Source of the DNA: Chloroflexota bacterium
GTDB lineage: Bacteria > Chloroflexota > Limnocylindria > Limnocylindrales > CSP1-4
NCBI GenBank assembly: GCA_012026785.1
Contig: VEOW01000054.1
Location: 1 to 43,169 of the forward strand
Direction of reading: 5' to 3'
Length of the DNA stretch: 43,169 nt
The notes under the pieces were generated by a model. It had not been told where the DNA came from. It made no database searches and saw nothing but the letters and a program-made list of their open reading frames with translations. This document shows positions 17,289-25,452 of this stretch, one piece after another; the first letter of the stretch is position 1, and each line of letters begins with the position of its first letter. The translations under genes and the position numbers were made by a program.

Positions 17289-18641
17289 ATGCCCACCGAT
17301 TTCCGAAGCTTTCTCCGTCTGCTCGAAGACAAGAACGACCTCGTGCACGTGACACGCGAGGTGTCTCCCGACTTCGAAGTCGCCGCCGGGATGCGGCGGA
17401 CTTCGGACCTGAAGGGACCTGCCCTGTGGTTCGATCACGTCACGGGTTCGGGCATCCCGGCCGTGGGAGCCGTGTACGGGGTCCGGCGCCGGGCCATCTG
17501 GGGTTTCGACACGACCGACGCCGAGTACCCGGACAAGTTCATGAACGGGCTCCGAAACCCGATCGCGCCGCAGGTCGTCGAGGATGGGCCATGCAAGGAA
17601 GTCGTCCTCCTGGGGGACGACGCCGACTTCGGCTTGCTCCCGATCTGCAGCCACAACCGGCTCGACAACGGACGCTTCATCACGATGGGACTGACCATCG
17701 CGGCCCACCCCGAGTTCGGGACCAACGTATCGATCAGTCGGATGCAGATCCACGATGGCAAGCATGCTGGCATCCTCAGCGTGCCGCCCCAGCACCTGGG
17801 CGTCTACTTCCAGGAATTCGAGGCTCGCGGCGAGTCGCTGCCGATGGCCGTTGCCCTCGGCGTGGATCCGTACACGACGATGGCCTCGGGCTTCAAGGGC
17901 AACATCTACCTCGACGAATACACGATCGCCGGTGGCTGGATGGGCCGTCCGCTCGACGTCGTCAAGTGCGAGACCAGCGACGTTCTCGTGCCCGCGGAGA
18001 GCGAGATCGTCATCGAAGGCGAGCTCGTTGCCGGTGAGCGTCGCCTGGAAGGTCCGTTCGGCGAGGTTCCTGGCTATTACAGCCCGGCGGGCCAGCGCCC
18101 CGTGTTCCGCCTGAAGGCGATCACGCATCGACAGAACCCGGTCTACCTGGCCGGGCTGACCGGTCGGCCGCAGACGGACAACCACGTCATCCGCGACCTG
18201 ACGTATGAACCCATCATCCGCGATCGAATTCGGCAGCTTTGCCCTGGCGTGCGCGACGTCTATGCCATCGAGGGCAGCGCGGGCAAGCACATCGCGGTCT
18301 CGATCAAGCCGACCTTCGCTTCCCAGGCGCGTGACGTCATGATGGCCGCCCTGACGACTGAGCGGATCCGTCCCAAGCTCGTCGTGGTCGTCGAGGATGA
18401 CATCGACGTCCGCGACCCTGCGCAGCTTCAGTGGGCGATGACGTTCCGTGTCCAGGCAGATCGGGACGTGCTGATCATCCCGGGCATGGTCGGCCAGGCG
18501 CTCGATCCCTCGACGCCGAAGCCCGGCGTCGGAACGGTCATGGCCATCGATGCGACGCGACCGTACGGCGAGCCGTTCTGGGAAGTGACGGACGTCCCGG
18601 GCGCCGAGTCATTCGAGATCCCACTGCCTGCTCGATCGTGA
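17289..18641 (+). CDS. UbiD-family (prFMN-dependent) decarboxylase
   Basis: FRSFLRLLEDKNDLVHVTREVSPDFEVAAGMRR, NVSISRMQIHDGKHAGI, LEGPFGEVPGYY, VVVEDDIDVRDPAQLQWAMTFR. Confidence 0.88.
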   Translation: MPTDFRSFLRLLEDKNDLVHVTREVSPDFEVAAGMRRTSDLKGPALWFDHVTGSGIPAVGAVYGVRRRAIWGFDTTDAEYPDKFMNGLRNPIAPQVVEDGPCKEVVLLGDDADFGLLPICSHNRLDNGRFITMGLTIAAHPEFGTNVSISRMQIHDGKHAGILSVPPQHLGVYFQEFEARGESLPMAVALGVDPYTTMASGFKGNIYLDEYTIAGGWMGRPLDVVKCETSDVLVPAESEIVIEGELVAGERRLEGPFGEVPGYYSPAGQRPVFRLKAITHRQNPVYLAGLTGRPQTDNHVIRDLTYEPIIRDRIRQLCPGVRDVYAIEGSAGKHIAVSIKPTFASQARDVMMAALTTERIRPKLVVVVEDDIDVRDPAQLQWAMTFRVQADRDVLIIPGMVGQALDPSTPKPGVGTVMAIDATRPYGEPFWEVTDVPGAESFEIPLPARS

Positions 18642-18669
18642 TGGTTCGTGAGCCACCCACGCCCGTGCG

Positions 18670-19665
18670 CTACGTAAGGACCGCCTCGTCCTGAGACACC
18701 TTCGGCAGAACATCCCCGGCAAGCATCTCGATCTGCTCCAACCAATCTGGGAAGCGCATCCGGAAGTCGAAGACGAGAAGATCGCAGCCGATCTGCTGGT
18801 AACGCCGAACCCCACGGATGATGTCCTCCGGGGTTCCGGTAAGGATCGAGCCATCCAGCTCGTCGATCCTCGTGAACTCGCCACCCTGCGGCTTGAGCCA
18901 GAACTTCTGGGCGTTGGCGTTCTTGATCAAGCCGGGGACGTTCAGGCGGTCGAGGGCAGCCTGGGCAGAATCGCCGATGCTCGTCACCGGCACAGCGCCG
19001 GTCATGATCATCGGTTTACCCTGCTCCGCGCACATCTCCCGGATCTTCGCTACCCGCGCCTCATAGGTCGGAAAGGTGATCCGACCGGGCAGCCATCCCT
19101 CGCAGAAGTCGACGGCGAGCCGGGCGGACGCAGGTGTGGCACCACCCCACCAGACCGGAACCGGGAACAGCGGCTGAGGCTGAAGGTCGACGTCGGTAAA
19201 GTCATAGGTCTCCGAGTGCCAGTCGACCGTCTCCCCTGTCCACAGGCGCCGCGCGATCAAGGTCTGTTCGCGCATCAGCTCCGGCCGCTTGAGATCGCCC
19301 TGTCCGATCACGTCGAACTCGTGCTGGAAGGTGCCAGAGCCGATCCCGAGGTCGAACGGGCGCCGAGTGGCCCACGACAGCGACGCGACACTGTAGGCCA
19401 TGAGGATGGGGTGCCGGAAGGGGATGATCGTCGCTGCCCCAAGGCCAATCCGGTCCGTCTTTGCGGCCAATAGCGTCAGCGTGATGAACGGCTCGATGAA
19501 CGTTCGATCTGTCCCCTCCATGCCGTGGGGGTGGAAGACGAGATGGTCGCGCACCCATAGAGAGTCGAAGCCGAGGCGGTCGGCCAGCTGGGCACCCTCG
19601 ATCAGCAGATCCTGGTCAGCGTCCTCGCCGAAATGCGGCACGAGGAGCCCGAAACGGGTGGGCAT
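18670..19665 (-). CDS. LLM-class flavin-dependent oxidoreductase, third copy
   Basis: MPTRFGLLVPHFGEDADQDLLIEGAQLADRLGFDSLWVRDHLVFHPHGMEG; clearly related to 4573-5616. ATG at 19665 preferred over the upstream ORF extension. Confidence 0.87.
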   Translation of the reverse strand: MPTRFGLLVPHFGEDADQDLLIEGAQLADRLGFDSLWVRDHLVFHPHGMEGTDRTFIEPFITLTLLAAKTDRIGLGAATIIPFRHPILMAYSVASLSWATRRPFDLGIGSGTFQHEFDVIGQGDLKRPELMREQTLIARRLWTGETVDWHSETYDFTDVDLQPQPLFPVPVWWGGATPASARLAVDFCEGWLPGRITFPTYEARVAKIREMCAEQGKPMIMTGAVPVTSIGDSAQAALDRLNVPGLIKNANAQKFWLKPQGGEFTRIDELDGSILTGTPEDIIRGVRRYQQIGCDLLVFDFRMRFPDWLEQIEMLAGDVLPKVSQDEAVLT

Positions 19666-19672
19666 CGACGTC

Positions 19673-21091
19673 CTACTCCTTGCTGCTCGTGGGTGGCTGC
19701 TCGCGCTTTCCGATGCCCTCCGGGCGCGCCTGGCGGCCCCACCCGGGCTGGCCGACGACGTGTCCGTCTTGGTAGACGACCTGGCCACGGACGATCGTGG
19801 TCTCGACGACGCCGCGTACGCGGCTCCCTGCGTATGGCGTCCAGCCGATCTTGCTGAGGACGATGTCATCGCTGATCTCGAAATCGGCTTCGAGGTCGAC
19901 GATCGCGATATCGGCGTCGCAGCCGACCTCGAGGCGGCCCTTCCTGGCGAGGCCGAAGACGCGCGCCGGCGCCGTGGCGACGAGCTCGACCACGCGCTCG
20001 ATTGAGATCAGCCCGCGGTGCACAGCGTCGAGCAGCAGTGGCACGTAGAACTGCGTGGACGGCGTGCCGGTATGGGCCTTCCAACCATCGGTCCACCCCG
20101 GCTCCTTCTCGTCGCGCGTGTGGGGTGCATGGTCCGTCGAGACGAGGTCGATCGTTCCATCGTTGAGGGCTGTCCATAGCGGCTCGGTATTGTGCTCGGG
20201 CACGTAGTAGCTGAGCGCGTACGAGCCGAGCCGCTCGATCGTCGCCCAGTCATTCCCAAGGAACAGAGCCCAGGGGTTTACCTCCGCGGTCACCCGCTGC
20301 CCTGCCGCCTTTGCCCGCCGCAGCTGCTCAATGACCCCACTCGACTGAGTGTGCAGCAGGTGGAGCGGCGTGCCCGTCGCCTGCTGGATACGCAGCAGGA
20401 CGGCGACGGCTGTGTCCCAGATGATCCCGTCGTACGCACTGTAGGCCCGCGCGTACGCGCGCGCGTCGCGTTCGCCGCGCTGCCAATACCCCTGTTCGAT
20501 GTGGCTCATCAGGCCCTGGTCATGGGGATGGACCATCAACGGCAGCCCGGTCTCCCCAACCGCCTCGAAGATCCCGAGCAGCTCGCCGTGGTCGTGGACG
20601 CCGATCCCGGGCATATGAGGGTAGTCACGGCCTGTGTCGACGACCATGAAGACCTTGAATGCGGCAATCCCACGACTGGCCATGCTCGGGAACTGATCGG
20701 GTATCGTCGCGGCCGCGTTGACGTTCCAGTCAATGATCGAGCGCTGGTCGTAAAGCGCCAGCATCCCGTCCAGTCGCTCGAGGGTGTTCGGCGGTGGCTG
20801 GACGTTTGGCATGGCAAAGGAGGTCGTCACGCCCCCGGCCGCTGCGGCCGATGTCGCCGTGACGATGTCCTCCTTGTGCGTGAAGCCCGGCTCGCGATGG
20901 TGGGAGTGGACGTCGATCGCCCCCGGCAGGACGTGCCGCCCGGTCGCGTCGATGGTTCGCTTCGCGCTGGCGTCCGCACCCGATTCGAGAAGCGCGGCAA
21001 TGCGAGTGTCGATGATGGCGAGGTCCGCGAGCGTTCGTCCAGATGCGGTAACGAGCGTTCCCCCTCGGATGACGAGGTCGTAGGTCGTCAT
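19673..21091 (-). CDS. Hydantoinase/dihydroorotase-family cyclic amidohydrolase, third copy
   Basis: MTTYDLVIRGGTLVTASGRTLADLAIIDTRI, VLPGAIDVHSHHREPGFTHKEDIVTATSAAAAGGVTTSFAMPN, AAFKVFMVVDTGRDYPHMPG, STDHAPHTRDEKEPGWTDG. Confidence 0.88.
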   Translation of the reverse strand: MTTYDLVIRGGTLVTASGRTLADLAIIDTRIAALLESGADASAKRTIDATGRHVLPGAIDVHSHHREPGFTHKEDIVTATSAAAAGGVTTSFAMPNVQPPPNTLERLDGMLALYDQRSIIDWNVNAAATIPDQFPSMASRGIAAFKVFMVVDTGRDYPHMPGIGVHDHGELLGIFEAVGETGLPLMVHPHDQGLMSHIEQGYWQRGERDARAYARAYSAYDGIIWDTAVAVLLRIQQATGTPLHLLHTQSSGVIEQLRRAKAAGQRVTAEVNPWALFLGNDWATIERLGSYALSYYVPEHNTEPLWTALNDGTIDLVSTDHAPHTRDEKEPGWTDGWKAHTGTPSTQFYVPLLLDAVHRGLISIERVVELVATAPARVFGLARKGRLEVGCDADIAIVDLEADFEISDDIVLSKIGWTPYAGSRVRGVVETTIVRGQVVYQDGHVVGQPGWGRQARPEGIGKREQPPTSSKE

Positions 21092-22056
21092 GCGATGGCC
21101 GAGGTCTCGGAGCTTGCGGGTCGGGATAGGCGGAGCGTGACCGCCGATGCATCGTCCTCGCGAACGATGACCTCCCCGACGTCCAGGTAGCGCTGAAACC
21201 ACTCGACGATCAGCGGGCTGACGAGGTCCCGGTAGTCAGCGTAGGCGGCATAGTGAGTCGTGCCGGTCTGGATCACGAGTCGCTTTGGTGACCCAGCGCG
21301 TTCGTACAACGCGGCGGCATGATCCTCGGGCGTTGTCGCATCTTTCTCCACGCAGATGAGCATCAGCGCGCGTGGAGCGATCCGATCGACAAGGTCGAGC
21401 GGCCGATACGCCATGATTGCCTCTGCGCTCGCGAGCTGCACGTCTGTCGGAACGCGGCCATCGACGTCCGCCTTGACAGTCGTCGTCCGTCGCTCGGGCG
21501 TAGGCACCATGATCTCCTCGCGCACGGAGACGAGGCGTGACTCGCCGGTCGCGGCGCGTTGTCGGCGGTCATCCTCGACCTGCTGGAGGAAATCCAGCCA
21601 TTCATGCTCACGGCGCATCCGCCTGAGCCATTCCCGCCCGTCCGCGATCGGCACCTGGCTCACCACGGCCTTGACCCGCGAGTCGAGCGCCGCGACGCAG
21701 ACGGCATTGCCGCCGCCTGTACCGCCAGAGCCGAACGCGCCAATTCGTTGTGAGTCGATCTCAGGCCGCGTTTCGAGAAAGGAGTTGGCGGCCCGCCAGT
21801 CCTCGACCTGTGCCATCGGATCCAGATAGCTGGCATCGCCAGCCGAGCCACCAAAGCCGCGATAGTCGAACACCAGGACGGCGATGCCGGCGGCAAGAAG
21901 GGCCTGATGATATGGCTCGTACAGCTTCGCTCCACGAAGGCCAAGCCATCCTGGACCCTGGACCACGGCCGGAACCGGCCGCGGTCGCGCAGGCAGCTTC
22001 AGCGTGCCTGCGAGCGCCAAGCCCCGGCTATGGAAAGAAACCTCCTCGACCGTCAT
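21088..22056 (-). CDS. Alpha/beta hydrolase fold protein, second copy
   Basis: Same architecture as 5624-6538 (GPGWLGL, FDYRGFGGSAG, GAFGSGGTGGGN, IADGREWLRRMRREHEW, TTPEDH, QTGTTHY). ATGA overlap with the hydantoinase. Confidence 0.82.
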   Translation of the reverse strand: MTVEEVSFHSRGLALAGTLKLPARPRPVPAVVQGPGWLGLRGAKLYEPYHQALLAAGIAVLVFDYRGFGGSAGDASYLDPMAQVEDWRAANSFLETRPEIDSQRIGAFGSGGTGGGNAVCVAALDSRVKAVVSQVPIADGREWLRRMRREHEWLDFLQQVEDDRRQRAATGESRLVSVREEIMVPTPERRTTTVKADVDGRVPTDVQLASAEAIMAYRPLDLVDRIAPRALMLICVEKDATTPEDHAAALYERAGSPKRLVIQTGTTHYAAYADYRDLVSPLIVEWFQRYLDVGEVIVREDDASAVTLRLSRPASSETSAIA

Positions 22057-22341
22057 GGCATCCCCGTGAAGCAGTGATCCAACGGGCCACAGGTTTTCGT
22101 CTCCGGGCTCGCCCCGGCGGCTACGAGCAAGCGGCGGCGAAATCTTACCAAGTTAGGTATTTGTGGTGTCAGTCACACTGCAGCTGAACACAAGAGACAG
22201 TCGGACGTATACAAGGACCGTTCCGCGGTCGGCCGGCAATTAGGTCCTTGTGGCCAGGCTGATCAGGGTCATTTGGCTCGCGAGTGCGACCCGCGTCGCG
22301 CACGATCTTTGTCATCATCTCACCGAGGCGGGAGGCGTCCA

Positions 22342-22554
22342 ATGCAATGCCGACGTTTGGTGCGATCGCGACGAGTCGCACGGGTCAGGCCACCGTGTCG
22401 GGGTCGGATACAGTGTCCGATCCGGGGTGACATCGACGTGGACCACTGCGACGGCTGCGAGTGGCTGCGGTTGGCAAGTCGGGGGGCAGAGGTGCGCTGC
22501 GCCTGGAACCGTTCGGTGCTCGATCCCGGTCTCATGGCCGAGATCGTCAGCTAA
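22342..22554 (+). CDS. Small Cys-rich protein with CPxxGDxDxDxCxGC motif
   Basis: RIQCPIRGDIDVDHCDGCEWLRLASRGAEVRCAWN; homologous motif in 33260-33514. ATG preceded by GGGAGG. Confidence 0.55.
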   Translation: MQCRRLVRSRRVARVRPPCRGRIQCPIRGDIDVDHCDGCEWLRLASRGAEVRCAWNRSVLDPGLMAEIVS

Positions 22555-22591
22555 GTCATCCGGGTCAGGCGCCCGACCCAGCCGCGTCAGG

Positions 22592-23341
22592 CTACTGCCC
22601 GGGAGTCGACCCGTCTCCCCGTGGCCGCTCCGTCGTGGCTGCGATCGGGGCATCTTTCGCGTGCTCTGCCTGTCGGAGGAATCGCCGGATCAGCGCAGCG
22701 ACCTTCCGGTAATGCTGCGTCAACTCCGCGACCGCTGCGTCGGCATCGCCCCGTCGCACAGCATCGTAGAAGCTGTCGTGGTGAACCGGTGAGTGCTGGA
22801 CGAGCTTCCAGCGGAGTGAGCGAGCGACTTCCTGGTGGAGCCGTGCGATCAGGCCAACGAGCCGCGGACGAGCCGTGACCGAGTACAGCCGCATGTAGAA
22901 CCGCTCTCGCTTTTCGAGTTGGTCCTCGGGATCCGTGGCACGCCCCATTTCCGCGTGGAGCTGGTCGAGCTCGGCCAGGTCGCCCTCGGTCAGTAGTGGG
23001 ATGGCCTGTCGAATCGCATGTGCCTCGAGCACGATTCGCAGTTCGTAGATCTCCTCGACCTGATCCGCATCGAGGGCGGTTACGGCGAACCCCCGATGCG
23101 GCTCAGACCGAACGAGGCCCTCGTGCTCGAGGACGCGGAGTGCCTCCCGAACAGGGATCCGACTCGTCCCGAAGATGGCTGCCAGGTCCTCCTGTCGAAG
23201 CTTTACGCCGGGCTCGACGACTCCGGAGAGCACCGCTCGCCGGACGACCGCGAGGATCAACTCCTGCACGGTCTCAGCCTGCGGCCTGAGCTCGTCGGCA
23301 AGAGCCTTGAGCTGGCCGCTGTCGAATGTCTCGGTCTTCAT
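22592..23341 (-). CDS. GntR-family (FCD-type) transcriptional regulator
   Basis: ILAVVRRAVLSGVVEPGVKLRQEDLAAIFGTSRIPVREALRVLEHEGLVRSEPHRGFAV wHTH plus FCD-like C-terminal domain. Start inferred at MKTETF. Confidence 0.88.
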   Translation of the reverse strand: MKTETFDSGQLKALADELRPQAETVQELILAVVRRAVLSGVVEPGVKLRQEDLAAIFGTSRIPVREALRVLEHEGLVRSEPHRGFAVTALDADQVEEIYELRIVLEAHAIRQAIPLLTEGDLAELDQLHAEMGRATDPEDQLEKRERFYMRLYSVTARPRLVGLIARLHQEVARSLRWKLVQHSPVHHDSFYDAVRRGDADAAVAELTQHYRKVAALIRRFLRQAEHAKDAPIAATTERPRGDGSTPGQ

Positions 23342-23462
23342 CTTGACCGCCGTCGCGCCGCTACGTTCGAACACGCCATCTACTGACCTCCCTCGAGTGC
23401 CTCGTCGTGCAATGTACTCGACGGGACGCAAGGAATTGCAGGCGGGTTCAATGTGATCGACC

Positions 23463-24872
23463 TCATCGGAGCGACACGTTGATGCTCTTGATGAGCGAGT
23501 AGGCCTGCAGCTCATCGGCCGAGTACTCGGTGCTCGTGCCGCTGTCCTTGAACCCCCCAAACGGGACTCCGATCCAGCGTCGCTCCACCGTGTTGATCCA
23601 GACGTAACCCGACTCGACGAGGGCGGCGAGCCGATGGGCCATCACGAGGTCCCGGGTGAAGATCGACGCTGTGAGCCCGAATCGGACATCATTCACTGCC
23701 CTCAGCATGTCGGCCTCGTCGTCCCACTCGATCACCGACAGAACGGGCCCGAAGATCTCGTCGCGCCCGAGTTGCATCGAGCCGTCGACCCGGTCGAACA
23801 AGGTGGGCCGGTAGTAGTAGCCGGAGTCGAAGGGTGGATCACCGCGATGACCACCTGTGACGAGGCGCGCACCCTCCTGGTGTCCGACCTCGACATGGCG
23901 TTCAACGCGCTGTCGATGCGCCGCCGAGATGAGGGGGCCGAGGCCGGCCGCTTCGTCCTGGGGCCAACCGAACGCAAGGTCGCCGAAGCGGGCGGCGACG
24001 CGCTCGACGAATTCATCGTGAACGGACCGATGGACAAACGCCCGGGACGTCGAGCCGCATGATTGCCCAACCACGTTCCCGAGGTTCATGCCCTCGACGG
24101 CGCCGTCGACCGCGCGGTCGAGATCTGCATCGGGGAGCACGATGAGCGGGTTCTTGCCGCCGAGCTGAAACGAAAGACGCTTGACGGTCCCGCTCTGGGC
24201 GGCGAGCTCCTGGATACGCAGGGCGGTGTTGACGCTGCCGGTGAAGCCGATTCGACGAACGAGCGGATGCGCGACCAGGGCAGAACCTGTCTCGGCCCGT
24301 CCGGGCACCACGTTGAAGACGCCGGCGGGGAAATGCTCACGCGCGAGTTCACCGAGGCGGACCGCCGACAGCGGCGTCTGCTCTGCCGGCTTCAACAGAA
24401 CGCAGTTGCCGGCCACGAGGGCGGCCGCGGTTCGAGCGGTCGCGAACAGCGTCGGATGATTGAACGCGGTGATGACGCCAACGACCCCGAATGGCTCCCT
24501 TACCGTGTAGTGCAGGTGATCCGTGCTCGCCGGGATCGTCGTACCGCCGATGGTCGGGGCCAGCCCGGCGAAGAAGTCGAGGGCTTGGCTTCCCTTGATG
24601 ACGCCGTTCCGCGCCGACGTGAGTCGGAACCCACCGTTACGGCTATCCAACAGAGCGAGCTCGTCGAGATGCGCCCGCACAGCGTCCGCGAAGGCTCGGA
24701 CCCGCTCGGCGCGCGCGAGTGGCCCGAGGGCGCGCCACTCCGGTGCCGCGGCGGTCGCCGCCGCCACCGCTGCGTCGATCCCCGAGGCGCCCGTTTCCGG
24801 CACGTCTGCCAGCTTCCTGCCGAGGGCCGGCTCGAAAACCTGATAGGACGCCTCGGTGCGGATCGCAGCCAT
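23463..24872 (-). CDS. Aldehyde dehydrogenase superfamily protein
   Basis: PFGVVGVITAFNHPTLF, LLKPAEQTPLSA, GFTGSVNTALRI, SFQLGGKNPLIV, GQSCGSTSR, DEIFGPVLSVIEWD, GVPFGGFKDSG. Confidence 0.88.
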   Translation of the reverse strand: MAAIRTEASYQVFEPALGRKLADVPETGASGIDAAVAAATAAAPEWRALGPLARAERVRAFADAVRAHLDELALLDSRNGGFRLTSARNGVIKGSQALDFFAGLAPTIGGTTIPASTDHLHYTVREPFGVVGVITAFNHPTLFATARTAAALVAGNCVLLKPAEQTPLSAVRLGELAREHFPAGVFNVVPGRAETGSALVAHPLVRRIGFTGSVNTALRIQELAAQSGTVKRLSFQLGGKNPLIVLPDADLDRAVDGAVEGMNLGNVVGQSCGSTSRAFVHRSVHDEFVERVAARFGDLAFGWPQDEAAGLGPLISAAHRQRVERHVEVGHQEGARLVTGGHRGDPPFDSGYYYRPTLFDRVDGSMQLGRDEIFGPVLSVIEWDDEADMLRAVNDVRFGLTASIFTRDLVMAHRLAALVESGYVWINTVERRWIGVPFGGFKDSGTSTEYSADELQAYSLIKSINVSLR

Positions 24873-24924
24873 GCCCTCGTTCCTTGAGCCGCAAACATGA
24901 GTACAAAATGACTGGCGGCGGATA

Positions 24925-24941
24925 GCATAGTATGCCATAGT
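24925..24941. promoter_or_regulatory. Candidate operator: palindrome GCATAGTATGC overlapping a CATAGT direct repeat
   Basis: Perfect palindrome at 24925-24935; CATAGT at 24926-24931 and 24936-24941 (10-bp period). Lies in the divergent ALDH / VOC-ABC intergenic region. Confidence 0.35.
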
Positions 24942-24994
24942 GTCGACGTTCGACGGACTGGGAGGATGCGTCGAAGTCTCCCAGGCGCGGCGAA

Positions 24995-25387
24995 TTGGTG
25001 GAGGTACCGGTGGACATCAGGGGCATCGTCGTCGTTGGGACCTACACCGACCGCCATGCAGAGACGGTCAGATTCTTCCGGGAGGTCCTCGGTCTACGGG
25101 CCGACCATGATGAGCCCGGGTTCACCAACTTCCGCCTCCCAGACACAGGGAAGATCGAGGTCCTCGGACCGGAGCACGGCCACGAGCACGGTCACGCTCG
25201 GTTCACGACGGCGCCCGTACCCGGCCTGCTCGTGCCGAATATCGTGGCAGCGCGTGCGGAGCTCGAAGCTGCCAACGTGGAGCTCCTGGGGCCACTTCTC
25301 GGCGATCCGGCCGTCAACGCGTGGCAGCATTTCCGTGCTCCGGATGGGAACGTCTACTCGCTGACCTTCGGGCAGTATCGACGCTGA
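24995..25387 (+). CDS. VOC (glyoxalase/bleomycin resistance) family protein
   Basis: RGIVVVGTYTDRHAETVRFFREVLGLRADHDEPGFTNFRLPDTGKIEVLGPEHGHEHGH ... HFRAPDGNVYSLTFGQ. TTG/GTG start uncertain. Confidence 0.72.
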   Translation: MVEVPVDIRGIVVVGTYTDRHAETVRFFREVLGLRADHDEPGFTNFRLPDTGKIEVLGPEHGHEHGHARFTTAPVPGLLVPNIVAARAELEAANVELLGPLLGDPAVNAWQHFRAPDGNVYSLTFGQYRR

Positions 25388-25452
25388 GGACGGGCTCTGG
25401 CTCGCCCTCCCGCGGCTGCAGCCTGTCGACCTCCAGCGGCACAATCATTCGG

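Noticed and set aside
18642-18669. Bidirectional terminator between the convergent operons
   Set aside because: No convincing stem-loop with T-tract in the 28-nt gap.
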